This document shows positions 33,372 to 42,059 of a stretch of 64,000 nt of DNA, in pieces (positions within the stretch are counted from its first letter, which is position 1; the number at the start of each line of letters is the position of its first letter). The notes under the pieces are model-generated. The model was not told the origin of the DNA. It saw only the letters and a program-made list of their open reading frames with translations, and ran no database searches. Origin of the DNA: Phycisphaerae bacterium (GTDB lineage: Bacteria > Planctomycetota > Phycisphaerae > UBA1845 > UTPLA1); assembly GCA_019636475.1 (NCBI GenBank), contig JAHBXN010000007.1:124001-188000 (forward strand), read 5' to 3'. The translations under genes were made by a program, and so were the position numbers.

Positions 33372-33854
33372 TCAATCTGATCCGAGCGAGCGGATCCGCG
33401 ATGCCACATCGCCGATTGAAGTGATTCGTAAGCCGAAATGTTCATTCACTTTGACGGCCACACCACGACCGATTTCTCGGTTATTAACCATCAAAGCCAG
33501 CTCATCCTCAACGCTTTGTTCGAATTCAAGAATGCTTCCCGGCATGATCTTCAGAATCTCGTTGACCGGCATCGGCCGCTGCGCCAGGTGCACCCGAACC
33601 GGCACAACCAAGCGCATGATCCGCTGAATGTGCCTCGGACGGCTTGATCGTACGGGACTGAGTCCTTCGCGAGACGGCGGGCGCGCCGGCCCGGCCGCGG
33701 GTGTCGATTGATGAGTCGATCTCGCGGTCGCCGGCGCGGCGACAGTTGAAGTTGCTCCGGAACCCTGCGACGCGTGGGACACATCGTGCGCAAGATCGTC
33801 CACGGCCGCCTGGGCGTCGCGAAGGACAGCATCAATTTCCTCTTGCGAAAACAT
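33372..33854 (-). CDS. FliN/SpoA-domain protein (flagellar motor switch-like)
   Basis: A 160-aa protein with two recognisable parts. The N-terminus 'MFSQEEIDAVLRDAQAAV' matches the short EIDxLL-type peptide that opens FliM and some FliN proteins and that binds phosphorylated CheY in FliM. A Pro/Thr/Ala-rich linker follows (~35-75), then a C-terminal SpoA domain (~78-155): 'VPVRVHLAQRPMPVNEILKIMPGSILEF', 'DELALMVNNREIGRGVAVKVNEHFGLRITSI', each in pieces. FliN-type proteins build the C-ring of the flagellar switch or the sorting platform of type III secretion. No other flagellar gene is in the window. Start taken at the ATG of MFSQEE; the longer frame to 33887 lacks similarity. Confidence 0.85.
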   Translation of the reverse strand: MFSQEEIDAVLRDAQAAVDDLAHDVSHASQGSGATSTVAAPATARSTHQSTPAAGPARPPSREGLSPVRSSRPRHIQRIMRLVVPVRVHLAQRPMPVNEILKIMPGSILEFEQSVEDELALMVNNREIGRGVAVKVNEHFGLRITSIGDVASRIRSLGSD

Positions 33855-34047
33855 CCGGGCAACCCAGCGGAACGCGGCGGCCATCAACCTGCGACGCGAC
33901 GGAATCGCGATTGCAATTGGATGACGCGGTGTCGGCCTTCGACGCGACGAGCGCGGATTCAGCGCTATGCGGAGAATATCGGTCTATCGGAGGCTGAACT
34001 TGAGGCAGAGCCGGCTAGCGGTCTGCCCGGCCGGGTGAATCTCGCAT

Positions 34048-35301
34048 TCAAGACTTGTACTTCGCGACGACCACACAGGCGTTGTGGCCGCCGAAGCCGA
34101 ATGAGTTGCTGACGGCGATTTCAACTTTTGCGTCCTGGGCGGCCAACGGCGTGTAATTGAGGTCGCAGCCTTCACCGGGATTCTCAAGGTTGATCGTGGG
34201 ATGAATCACGCTGTTGCGAATGGAGCAGACCGTGGCGATCAGTTCCACGCCACCACTGGCGCCGAGCAAGTGGCCGATCGCGCTCTTGGTGCTGCTGATA
34301 CGAAGCTTGTAGGCATGGGCGCCGAAGACGGACTTGATCGCCAGCGTCTCGGCCACGTCGCCCAGCGGCGTGCTGGTGCCGTGCGCATTCACGTAGTCCA
34401 CCTGCTCAGGCCTTACGCGAGAATCAACGAGTGCGGAGCGAAGCGCCTGTGCGGCACCGAGTCCCCGCTCTTCCGGCTGTGTGATGTGGTACGCATCCGC
34501 GCTGGTGCCGAAGCCGAGCACTTCCGCGTGGATCTGCGCGCCTCGGCGCTTGGCATGTTCCAGTTCCTCGAAGACAAACATGCCGGCGCCTTCGCCCATG
34601 ACGAAACCATCTCGATCGCGATCGAACGGACGAGATGCGCGCGCGGGTTCATCATTGCGCTCAGACAGCGCCTTCATCGCGGAGAACGCCGACATGCCCA
34701 GCGGTGTCAGGGCTGCTTCAGCTCCACCAGTGAGCATGATGTCGACGTCGCCACGGCGAATGGCATAGATGGCATCGCCCATCGCATTCGTTGCGGAGGC
34801 ACAGGCCGTCGCAACGGCGGTGCTTGGGCCCCGCGCACCAAGCATGATGGAGATGTTGCCGCTGGCGGCATTGGTCATCAGCTTGGGAATGGTGAAGGCG
34901 GAAACCTTGGAGGGCCCCTTGTTAATCAGGCGAAGGTGCTGTTCTTCAAGCTCTTTCAGGCCGCCGATGCCGCTGCCGGTAATCACGCCGAAGCGCGTGG
35001 GATCAATTCGATCATCGCCAATTCGGTAACCGGACGATTCGAAAGCATCCTTCGCAGCGCAGACGGCGAGTTGGGCAAACCGGTCGAGGCGCTTTTCTTC
35101 GCGCTTGTCGAAGAACTTCGACGGATCGTATTCACGAGCCTCACCGCCAAAGCGCGTGCCGTAGAGGGATGCGTCAAAACTGGCAATTGGCGCGATCCCA
35201 CTCTGCCCGGCAATCAGCCGCTCCCAGAACACGTCAACCGTGTTTCCGAGCGGACTGATCAAACCCATTCCCGTTATGACGACTCGACGCCGATCAGACA
35301 T
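34048..35301 (-). CDS. fabF: 3-oxoacyl-[acyl-carrier-protein] synthase II
   Basis: A 417-aa condensing enzyme of fatty acid elongation. The Cys-His-His triad is visible: 'GPSTAVATACASATNAMGDA' (Cys), 'NAHGTSTPLGD' (His) and 'KSAIGHLLGASGGVE' (His). It opens with 'RRVVITGMGLISPLGN', and ends 'NSFGFGGHNACVVVAKY' as in KAS II. It elongates acyl-ACP with malonyl-ACP. It is 61 bp downstream of acpP, the usual acpP-fabF pairing, in a long minus-strand fab operon. Length is normal. Confidence 0.97.
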   Translation of the reverse strand: MSDRRRVVITGMGLISPLGNTVDVFWERLIAGQSGIAPIASFDASLYGTRFGGEAREYDPSKFFDKREEKRLDRFAQLAVCAAKDAFESSGYRIGDDRIDPTRFGVITGSGIGGLKELEEQHLRLINKGPSKVSAFTIPKLMTNAASGNISIMLGARGPSTAVATACASATNAMGDAIYAIRRGDVDIMLTGGAEAALTPLGMSAFSAMKALSERNDEPARASRPFDRDRDGFVMGEGAGMFVFEELEHAKRRGAQIHAEVLGFGTSADAYHITQPEERGLGAAQALRSALVDSRVRPEQVDYVNAHGTSTPLGDVAETLAIKSVFGAHAYKLRISSTKSAIGHLLGASGGVELIATVCSIRNSVIHPTINLENPGEGCDLNYTPLAAQDAKVEIAVSNSFGFGGHNACVVVAKYKS

Positions 35302-35362
35302 CCAACAAGCCTCGCCTCGGAACCAAACGAACCGGAAGCACTCGGCCGAAAGCGACCGAAAT

Positions 35363-35635
35363 TCAGCCTTCCTTACCGCCCTTCTCCGACTGAGCCTTGT
35401 GAATGTACTTCACAGCCAGACCGACGGTGCTGATCTTCTCGGCTTCCTCATCGGGGATGCTCAATTCGAACTGGTCTTCGAACTCCATGACCAGTTCGAC
35501 CGTGTCCAAGGAATCCGCGTTCAGATCGTTGACGAAGGATGTGTCCTGGGTGATTTCCTTCGCCTCGACACCCATCTGCTCGCTTACGATCTTGACGACC
35601 TTGTCAAATATTTCCTGTTCCGTCATCACAGCCAC
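35363..35635 (-). CDS. acpP: Acyl carrier protein
   Basis: About 90 aa, acidic, helical. The phosphopantetheine attachment site '[15 protein letters not shown]' (D-S-L with the modified Ser) is intact, and the protein shows '[22 protein letters not shown]' and '[23 protein letters not shown]' in the standard order. Three start codons compete: GTG at 35650, GTG at 35635 and ATG at 35626. I prefer 35635 because GGAG lies 9 nt upstream; the ATG start would give the more usual protein beginning MTEQE. The acyl chains grown by FabH, FabF and FabG are carried on it. Confidence 0.96.
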   Translation of the reverse strand: MAVMTEQEIFDKVVKIVSEQMGVEAKEITQDTSFVNDLNADSLDTVELVMEFEDQFELSIPDEEAEKISTVGLAVKYIHKAQSEKGGKEG

Positions 35636-35773
35636 TACGTTTTTCTCCACTTGACTGACTCACTTTGATTGGGGATGCCGCCCGTCGGCCCGCGCCGCCC
35701 TGTCGGAAACATCCTTACCATCTTCCCTCGCGAGACGCCCACGCGACGCGCGAACCGCCTAAGAGTCCCACAA

Positions 35774-36523
35774 TCACATATGAAGACCGCCATCGACAAC
35801 AAGAATCTGCCCGTTGACGTAACTTGCCGCCGGTGACGCCAGAAACGCCACGGCCGCCGCAACTTCTTCAGGCTCGCCAAAGCGCTGGAGCGGTATGAGC
35901 GGTTTGACTGCTTCCTTGACCTTTTCCGAGAGGATATTCGTCATGTCGGTTTTGATGAAGCCTGGCGCAACCGCATTGCATGTGACGCCGCGGCGAGCCA
36001 GCTCTTTTGCGACCGACTTCGTCAGGCCAATGACGCCGGCCTTGCTGGCGGCGTAGTTCGATTGGCCCGCGTTGCCCATGATTCCGGAGACGCTCGTGAT
36101 GTTGACCACGCGACCCCATCGAGCGCGGACCATGAACTTGCTGACTTCGCGCGTCATGACAAACACAGCACGAAGGTTCGTATCAATCACGCGATCGAAC
36201 TGATCGACCGTCATGTTCATGATCAGCCCGTCGTCGGTGATTCCCGCATTGTTCACGAGGACATCGATGCTGCCGAAATCGGTGGCGACCTGGTCCACCC
36301 ACTTTTCAATATCCGGAGAGTTGGTGATGTCCAGCGCGCGCGGAACAATCCGTCCCGGTAGTTTCTGATCCGCCGCGAGCGAAGGCAGCGCCGAAAGCCG
36401 GCTTGTATCACGAGCGCATGCAATCACCGTCGCGCCTTCGCGCGCGAGCGCCAGGCAGATCGCCCGCCCAATTCCGCGCGACCCGCCGGTCACGATTGCC
36501 ACCCGATCAACCAGTCCTGCCAT
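35774..36523 (-). CDS. fabG: 3-oxoacyl-[acyl-carrier-protein] reductase
   Basis: A 249-aa short-chain dehydrogenase that reduces beta-ketoacyl-ACP with NADPH. It carries '[16 protein letters not shown]' (cofactor glycine motif), '[10 protein letters not shown]' and the catalytic '[20 protein letters not shown]' (Ser, Tyr, Lys), with '[14 protein letters not shown]'. The pattern [14 protein letters not shown] and the fab context make FabG much more likely than another SDR. It lies between fabD and acpP on the same strand. Confidence 0.96.
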   Translation of the reverse strand: MAGLVDRVAIVTGGSRGIGRAICLALAREGATVIACARDTSRLSALPSLAADQKLPGRIVPRALDITNSPDIEKWVDQVATDFGSIDVLVNNAGITDDGLIMNMTVDQFDRVIDTNLRAVFVMTREVSKFMVRARWGRVVNITSVSGIMGNAGQSNYAASKAGVIGLTKSVAKELARRGVTCNAVAPGFIKTDMTNILSEKVKEAVKPLIPLQRFGEPEEVAAAVAFLASPAASYVNGQILVVDGGLHM

Positions 36524-36647
36524 GCGGGCTCTCTTTCTTCCTCTGAATCCTAATTAGTACGCTCCCGACAATGCCCTGGGCCTGCGCACATCCATGATGA
36601 CAAAATCGCAAGAGTCGCTGGGGCGACAATCCCCCATCCCAACCACA

Positions 36648-37577
36648 TCAACCGCGCTTCTCAAACGCCGAGGCCGATGAAAAATTCACGCCCGTCGCCG
36701 CCCGGCTAATCTTGCGTAACAGGCCGGTTAACACACGTCCCGGCCCCACTTCCACAAACCGATCATAACCCTCGGCGATCAAACGCTCGATCGACGCCTG
36801 CCAGCGAATCGGCTTCGCAATCTGCTCCCTCAGGAGCGTGCGAACCTCGTCAGGACCGGCATGATAGTCAGCGGAGACATTTGATACCACACCTATTTGG
36901 GTCGGATTGATCGAAACCGCAGCCAATGCCGACTTTAGCCCATCGACGGCGGGCTCCATCAGTGATGAATGGAACGCCCCCGCCACCACCAGGGGAATTG
37001 CTCGGGCGGAATGTTTTTCCGCGATCGCGACCGATCGCTCGCAAGCCCCTTTGGATCCAGAGATTACGATCTGACCGGGGCAGTTGAAATTCGCAGGGCC
37101 GAGGACTTCGCCATCGGCGGCTTCGTCGCAGATCTTCTGGACGACATCCTCGCCGACACCCATGATCGACACCATGCTGCCGCCGGATGACTCCGCCGCG
37201 GCCTGCATCAATCGGCCACGCTCTGCCACCAGTCGAAGCCCGTCCTCGAATCCAATCCATCCGGCAAGATGAAGCGCGGTGTATTCGCCAAGGCTCAGAC
37301 CCGCCATCGCCGTTGCAGCAAACTCCGAGTCGAGACCGCGCTCCTGCATCGCCGCCCAAACGGCAGCAGACATCACGAAGATGGCCGGCTGGGACGTATC
37401 CGTCGCGTTTAGAACATCGGCCGGTCCTTCGAAGCAGATTTCGCTCAACTTTCGGCCGAGAATCTCATCGGCGCGCGTGAAGACGCGGCGAGCCGCATCA
37501 GACATCTCGGCGATGTCCTTGCCCATGCCGACGACCTGAGCGCCCTGCCCCGGAAATACAATTGCTGTCTTACCCAA
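36648..37577 (-). CDS. fabD: Malonyl-CoA-ACP transacylase
   Basis: A 309-aa acyltransferase that loads malonyl groups onto ACP. The nucleophile elbow 'AGLSLGEYTAL' holds the Ser of G-H/L-S-L-G-E, where the usual His of GHSLGE is Leu here ('GLSLGE'), a common variant in planctomycetes. 'VFPGQGAQVVGMG' opens the protein, and 'VVAGAFHSSLMEPA' carries the catalytic His. The active-site Arg lies in 'AERGRLMQ'. Between fabH and fabG in the operon; length is normal. Confidence 0.96.
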   Translation of the reverse strand: MGKTAIVFPGQGAQVVGMGKDIAEMSDAARRVFTRADEILGRKLSEICFEGPADVLNATDTSQPAIFVMSAAVWAAMQERGLDSEFAATAMAGLSLGEYTALHLAGWIGFEDGLRLVAERGRLMQAAAESSGGSMVSIMGVGEDVVQKICDEAADGEVLGPANFNCPGQIVISGSKGACERSVAIAEKHSARAIPLVVAGAFHSSLMEPAVDGLKSALAAVSINPTQIGVVSNVSADYHAGPDEVRTLLREQIAKPIRWQASIERLIAEGYDRFVEVGPGRVLTGLLRKISRAATGVNFSSASAFEKRG

Positions 37578-37682
37578 TGCGCTTCCTCGAAAAGTAGCAC
37601 GCGGCCCTGGCGCCGGAATTCAAGAACGATTTTTCAGCCCGACTACCCCGCTATTGATCGCCCATGCCGCGTCGCTGATGGC

Positions 37683-38684
37683 TTACAATCGCACCAGCGC
37701 CGAACCCCATGTGAATCCCGCGCCGAACGCGATTAGCAACACGATATCACCGGAATTCAGCCGCCCACTGCGGCGGCACTCATCCAGACAAATCGGAATT
37801 GAGGCGCCGGATGTATTGCCTATGCGATCGATATTGGTGTACACCCTTTCCGGCGGCAAGCCCAGCCGTTCCCGCGCGGATTCAATGATACGAAGATTGG
37901 ACTGATGCGGAATCACCAATGAGATGTCCTCGGGCTTGACCCCGGACTCGGCCAGTGTCGAATCAACCAGATCCAGATTCCGCTTCACCGCCCGCTTGTA
38001 CACCTCGCGGCCGTTCATCTTCACATAGTGCAGACGCTCGTTGACCGTCATGTTCGACACGCCCACGCGGGAACCGCCCGCGGGCACATGCAGGAGCGAA
38101 TCGCCGCTGCCCTCGGCACTCATGGAATAATGGAGAATCGCCGGGCCATCGGTGTTCTCGGTGGCGGTCAGAACAACGGCGCCGGCGCCGTCCCCGAAGA
38201 GGATGCAGGTCGCCCGGTCTTCCATGTCGGAGATCAGTGACATGACTTCGGCACCGATGACGAGAACCTTCCTGAATGAGCTGTTCTGGAGCATGAAAGT
38301 CGATGTCAACAGCGAATAGACAAAGCCGCTGCAGGCCGCGACCAGATCGAAAGCCGCAACGGGCCGGGTGCAGAGAGCCTGCTGGACAAAGCACGCGGTG
38401 GAAGGCAGGGTCGCCTCGGGCGTAATTGTCGCGACGATGATGAGGTCCAGTTCGTCCGCGGTCATGCCGGCATCGGCGAGAGCGAGCTTCGCGGCTTCGC
38501 AGGCAAGCGATGCAGTGGTTTCGCCCTGTTCGCGGGTGGCAAACCGCCTCTCGCGAATACCCGTTCGCTCGCGGATCCAAGCGTCCGAGGTTTCGAGCCT
38601 TGTCGCGATCTCATGATTGGTCACCACACGCTTCGGAAGCGCATGGCCCGACCCGGCGATTCGCACGCCCAACGGTTTAATCAT
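37683..38684 (-). CDS. fabH: 3-oxoacyl-[acyl-carrier-protein] synthase III
   Basis: A 333-aa initiating condensing enzyme that joins acetyl-CoA (or a branched primer) to malonyl-ACP. The triad is seen in 'AFDLVAACSGFVYSL' (Cys), 'LVIPHQSNLRIIES' (His) and 'IGNTSGASIPICLD' (Asn). 'RIAGSGHALPKRVVTN', and 'WIRERTGIRERRFA' are the family N-terminal blocks. Its start overlaps the end of plsX by 8 bp, indicating tight coupling. Primer choice (straight or branched) cannot be read from sequence. Confidence 0.97.
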   Translation of the reverse strand: MIKPLGVRIAGSGHALPKRVVTNHEIATRLETSDAWIRERTGIRERRFATREQGETTASLACEAAKLALADAGMTADELDLIIVATITPEATLPSTACFVQQALCTRPVAAFDLVAACSGFVYSLLTSTFMLQNSSFRKVLVIGAEVMSLISDMEDRATCILFGDGAGAVVLTATENTDGPAILHYSMSAEGSGDSLLHVPAGGSRVGVSNMTVNERLHYVKMNGREVYKRAVKRNLDLVDSTLAESGVKPEDISLVIPHQSNLRIIESARERLGLPPERVYTNIDRIGNTSGASIPICLDECRRSGRLNSGDIVLLIAFGAGFTWGSALVRL

Positions 38685-39681
38685 CGTCCTCGATCTCCGT
38701 CAGGCGGGATGCGATGACCTTGTTTAACTCGGTGCGGATGAACTCGGCGGCAATGCGCACCGCATTTCGGATGGCGCGGTGGTCGCTACTCCCGTGGCAG
38801 ATGATGCACGTGCCGTCCACGCCCAGCAGCGGCGCGCCGCCATATTCACTGTAATCGTGTTTGCGCCAGATCTCCTGAAAAACCGGCTCCAGCCGCTGTG
38901 CCATCTCCGGACTCATCTGATGCACTTCGCGAGAAATGATCCGCAGCAGGCCGGTCGCCAATCCCTCTGTCAGCTTCAGTACGACATTGCCGACGAAGCC
39001 GTCCGAGACGGCAACCTCGCAAGCACCGGAAAACACTTCGCGCCCTTCGACGTTACCGATGAAGCGGATCGACGTGTTTGTGCGCATCATTTCATTGGCG
39101 CGCTTGACGAGCGGATTGCCTTTGACATCCTCACCACCGATCGAGATCAGACCCACACGTGGATTCTTGATCTTCAAGACGCACTCCGCATAGGCTGATG
39201 CCATTTGTGCGTATTGCAGCAGGTGCGCCGGCTTCGGCGCGACATTGGCCCCGACGTCGCAGACTGTCAGCGGGCCCGCAAAAGAAGGCAGCACCACGGC
39301 GATGCCCGGACGCTGCACATTGCCGATCGTCTTCATCTTGAGCTGGCACGCGGCAGCGAAGGCCCCGGTGTTGCCAGCACTGATGACGGCGTCCACCTGC
39401 CGATCGGCGGCCATTTTCGCCATGATCGCCATCGAGGATTGACGCTTCAGTTTCAGCGCTTCCACCGGAGAATCATCCATCCCGATGACTTCCGGCGCAT
39501 GAACGATGCAGACTTTTGGAGGGAGCCCATCGGATGGTAGAAAAGGCTTGATCGCATCCTCGCGGCCGACAAGTACCAATTGGTCGTCGTCGTTCTCGAG
39601 GAACGAGAGACCTTCGATCGCGCCGCGGACGATCTCCTCGGGAGCGTGGTCGCCCCCCATGGCGTCGACTGCGATTCGCAT
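38677..39681 (-). CDS. plsX: Phosphate acyltransferase PlsX
   Basis: A 334-aa enzyme that makes acyl-phosphate from acyl-ACP, used by PlsY to start phospholipid synthesis at the membrane. It opens with the hallmark 'RIAVDAMGGDHAPEEIVRGA' and shows 'AVISAGNTGAFAAACQLKMKTI', 'VCDVGANVAPKPAHLLQYAQMAS' and 'GEDVKGNPLVKRANEM' in pieces, plus 'YGGAPLLGVDGTCIICHGSS'. Located 6 bp downstream of rpmF and overlapping fabH, the classical rpmF-plsX-fabH order. Length is normal. Confidence 0.97.
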   Translation of the reverse strand: MRIAVDAMGGDHAPEEIVRGAIEGLSFLENDDDQLVLVGREDAIKPFLPSDGLPPKVCIVHAPEVIGMDDSPVEALKLKRQSSMAIMAKMAADRQVDAVISAGNTGAFAAACQLKMKTIGNVQRPGIAVVLPSFAGPLTVCDVGANVAPKPAHLLQYAQMASAYAECVLKIKNPRVGLISIGGEDVKGNPLVKRANEMMRTNTSIRFIGNVEGREVFSGACEVAVSDGFVGNVVLKLTEGLATGLLRIISREVHQMSPEMAQRLEPVFQEIWRKHDYSEYGGAPLLGVDGTCIICHGSSDHRAIRNAVRIAAEFIRTELNKVIASRLTEIEDDD

Positions 39682-39687
39682 GGATGA

Positions 39688-39873
39688 TCAGCTCTCTTTG
39701 GTTTCGACCTTCAGCGAAACTTTGCCATTGACGTAGCCGCAATTCTGACACGCGCGGTGCGGAAGTCTGGCGGTACCGCAGCGAGGACACGCTGACAGAT
39801 TCAGCGGTCGAAGCGCGTGGTGAGACGCGCGAGCGCGTTTCGCGGATTTGGATGCTTTTCTTGCTGGAACCAT
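39688..39873 (-). CDS. rpmF: 50S ribosomal protein L32
   Basis: A 61-aa basic ribosomal protein. The start is 'MVPARKASKSAKRARASHHAL', and the zinc site is complete with two pairs of cysteines, 'CPRCG' and 'CQNCG', so this is the zinc-containing form. First gene of the plsX-fab operon, 6 bp before plsX. AGGTGA stands a few bases upstream of the ATG. The -35/-10 pair at 40039-40067 is its likely promoter. Confidence 0.96.
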   Translation of the reverse strand: MVPARKASKSAKRARASHHALRPLNLSACPRCGTARLPHRACQNCGYVNGKVSLKVETKES

Positions 39874-40307
39874 GAGGTCACCTATTCATTCTCGTTCTAT
39901 CAAACGGGATCACGATGCGGGCTTCTCGGCCAAATCCCGAGAGCGGGTGGACATTCCCGCCACCCTCGAACCAGATTCGAGGACGCGTCAACGCCGGTTG
40001 CGGACGGCCGCATGGCATCGCCGCTGATCGAATCGGGCACTTTAGCCGACAGAATCGAGGCTGTCAAGAAATTGCTAAATCCCCAACCTTATGCAAGTCA
40101 AGCAGTTATCACGGAGAACGCAAAACCACGTTCATCTCGGCAAATTGAACACAATCCAGAGGCTATCAGGTGGTGTTCCCTTCACCCCTACAAACATTAG
40201 GCTACGGCAGAAATGATTGCGAGTTCGCCACAAACTACAGGATCCATACCGGTTGTGCGATCGAGACCGATGGCAAGTCTTCCGAAATCAATGGAGGTAC
40301 GACAGCA
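39874..40307. other. Intergenic region between divergent rpmF and exported hydrolase genes
   Basis: A 434-bp divergent gap. It contains a strong minus-strand promoter (listed separately) and the GGAGG ribosome binding site (40293-40297) of the hydrolase gene. I found no convincing plus-strand promoter or RNA gene. Confidence 0.6.
40039..40067 (-). promoter_or_regulatory. Promoter of the rpmF-plsX-fab operon
   Basis: On the minus strand a perfect TTGACA (40067-40062) and TAAAGT (40044-40039) are separated by exactly 17 bp. Transcription would start near 40032, giving a leader of about 160 nt before rpmF. This is the best sigma70-type match in the window. Confidence 0.65.
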
Positions 40308-41825
40308 ATGATTCGCACTCGCCTGCTCGAGGTCGTTCGGACGGCTTTTGCGCTCTTCCCGATTCTGATCCCGTTTACCGCAGCAGCGGGCGTCCATGGA
40401 GACTCGCCATCCTCCATGCCAACCCCGTCATCCTGCGTATGGCAGGGCAAAATCATGGTTTCGGGAACGGTGCTTGATTTTGTTGTGCGGTTCGGTGGAG
40501 ACGAAGAATCGCCCACCGGCACCATTGATATTCCCGCTCAAGGCGCGAAGGGGCTCCCACTTCGGGAAATCACACTTGGACCCGAGCGGATGAAATTCAC
40601 GCTTGCCGTCGGAAGCACCACGGCCGAATTCGATCTTGACGTCGATCCCGACGGGAAATCAGCCGAGGGAACGATGACACAGTTCGGTCAAAAATTCATC
40701 GTCACCGCCGAACGGATCACCGAATCCGAAGCCCGCGAGGTCGGACCGCGACGACCGCAGACCCCGAAACCGCCTTTCCCTTACGAAGCCGAAGAAGTCA
40801 CCTTCAAGAACAGCAAAGACGGCATCACGTTGGCCGGCACGCTCACTCGGCCCACCGGCCAAGGTCCATTCCCGGCGGTTGTCCTCATTTCCGGGTCCGG
40901 GGCGCAGGATCGGGATGAAACGCTCCTCGGGCACAAACCGTTCCTTGTTCTGGCGGACCATCTCACCCGTGAGGGAATCGCCGTGTTAAGGTTCGATGAC
41001 CGCGGCGTCGGCGGCTCTACCGCGCCCCTCGACGTATTGCGACGTTCCACTACCGCCGATCTGGCGAATGACGCGCGTGCGGCACTCAATTTCCTGAGAA
41101 CGCGCAAGGACATCAATCCGAAACACATCGGCCTCATCGGCCACAGCGAAGGCGGCGTCATCGCGCCGATGATCGCGGCGGAAGACCGCGACGTCGCGGC
41201 GGTAATAATGCTGGCGGGAAGCGGCGTACCGGGCCGCAAGGTGCTGTCGGGCCAATTGGAGCGAATTGCCCGCGTGTCCGGGGTGTATCGGCACAATGTG
41301 GATCGCCAGCTTGAGGCGCAGTCTCGCTTCTTTGACGCACTCCTGAATGATTCGAGCGAGGAGAAACTTCGCGAGACGCTTCGCGAACTAGTGAAAATTC
41401 AATATGAGCCAGCCGGCAAGCCAATGGATGGGAAGGAACTGGATGCGGCGGTCGAACTCGCAATGAAGTCGAGCGCATCGCCCTGGATGCGGTATTTCAT
41501 CGCACACGATCCACGTGAAGCGCTGCGCCGGGTGAAGTGTCCAGTGCTTGCAATAAACGGTACGCTCGATCTGCAGGTCCTCTGCGACGACAACCTGCCT
41601 GGGATTGAGAAGGCACTTCATGATGCGGGCAACAAGGACGTTACCATCTTAAGGCTCGAAGGCCTCAATCACCTGTTTCAGCATTCCGGCACTGGACTGC
41701 CGACGGAGTACTCCTTCATTGAGGAGACCTTCGCGCCCGAGGCGCTGAGTGCCGTTTCCCAGTGGCTGAACAAACGCTTCGCCCCCGCGGACGGACCGGG
41801 AAAGACGCCGGAAGCGAGGAAGTGA
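40308..41825 (+). CDS. Exported alpha/beta-hydrolase
   Basis: A 505-aa secreted hydrolase. The ATG at 40308, with GGAGG 10 nt upstream, opens a signal peptide (RTAFALFPILIPFTAAAGVHG). An N-terminal beta-rich domain (~40-150; 'GKIMVSGTVLDFVVRFGGDE') precedes an alpha/beta-hydrolase core (~175-490). The core shows 'PAVVLISGSGAQDRDE' (oxyanion), 'LRFDDRGVGGS', 'IGLIGHSEGGVIAPMIAA' (nucleophile Ser), 'VLAINGTLDLQV' (acid) and 'LEGLNHLFQHSGTG' (His). The two-domain layout is found in many secreted esterases or acyl-peptide-type hydrolases of planctomycetes and Bacteroidota; substrate unknown. A terminator follows it. Confidence 0.88.
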   Translation: MIRTRLLEVVRTAFALFPILIPFTAAAGVHGDSPSSMPTPSSCVWQGKIMVSGTVLDFVVRFGGDEESPTGTIDIPAQGAKGLPLREITLGPERMKFTLAVGSTTAEFDLDVDPDGKSAEGTMTQFGQKFIVTAERITESEAREVGPRRPQTPKPPFPYEAEEVTFKNSKDGITLAGTLTRPTGQGPFPAVVLISGSGAQDRDETLLGHKPFLVLADHLTREGIAVLRFDDRGVGGSTAPLDVLRRSTTADLANDARAALNFLRTRKDINPKHIGLIGHSEGGVIAPMIAAEDRDVAAVIMLAGSGVPGRKVLSGQLERIARVSGVYRHNVDRQLEAQSRFFDALLNDSSEEKLRETLRELVKIQYEPAGKPMDGKELDAAVELAMKSSASPWMRYFIAHDPREALRRVKCPVLAINGTLDLQVLCDDNLPGIEKALHDAGNKDVTILRLEGLNHLFQHSGTGLPTEYSFIEETFAPEALSAVSQWLNKRFAPADGPGKTPEARK

Positions 41826-41858
41826 TTGTCGCGGATTCGCTTGAAACAAAATGCCGTT

Positions 41859-41882
41859 CTCGCGCACTGACGCGGGCTTTTT
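41859..41882 (+). terminator. Rho-independent terminator after the hydrolase gene
   Basis: A 6-bp stem (CTCGCG/CGCGGG, one G-U pair) with loop CACTGA is followed by C and five T, 34 bp after the stop. It is immediately followed by an 18-bp palindrome (41881-41898). Confidence 0.55.
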
Positions 41883-41898
41883 CCGACGATCGTCGGAA
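41881..41898. repeat. Perfect 18-bp palindrome
   Basis: TTCCGACGATCGTCGGAA reads the same on both strands. It lies between convergent genes, directly after the terminator. As RNA it could form a second stem; as DNA it could be a dimeric protein site. Confidence 0.6.
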
Positions 41899-42059
41899 TC
41901 GTGGATCGGAGCCTGCATTACATCGTCACATTGGCGCAGATTCTGCTTCGGGCTGACCTCCGCAATTTCGGCGCCGGGCACCGTCGCTTTCGCCTCTGAC
42001 CGAAATTCTTCAAGGCAATTCCTCGCCTCTCCCGCATCCGAACCAACAAACGCGCTCAT

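Noticed and set aside
34201-35433. 410-codon open frame opposite fabF and acpP
   Set aside because: Antisense to two clear fab genes, no recognisable motif, crosses their boundary.
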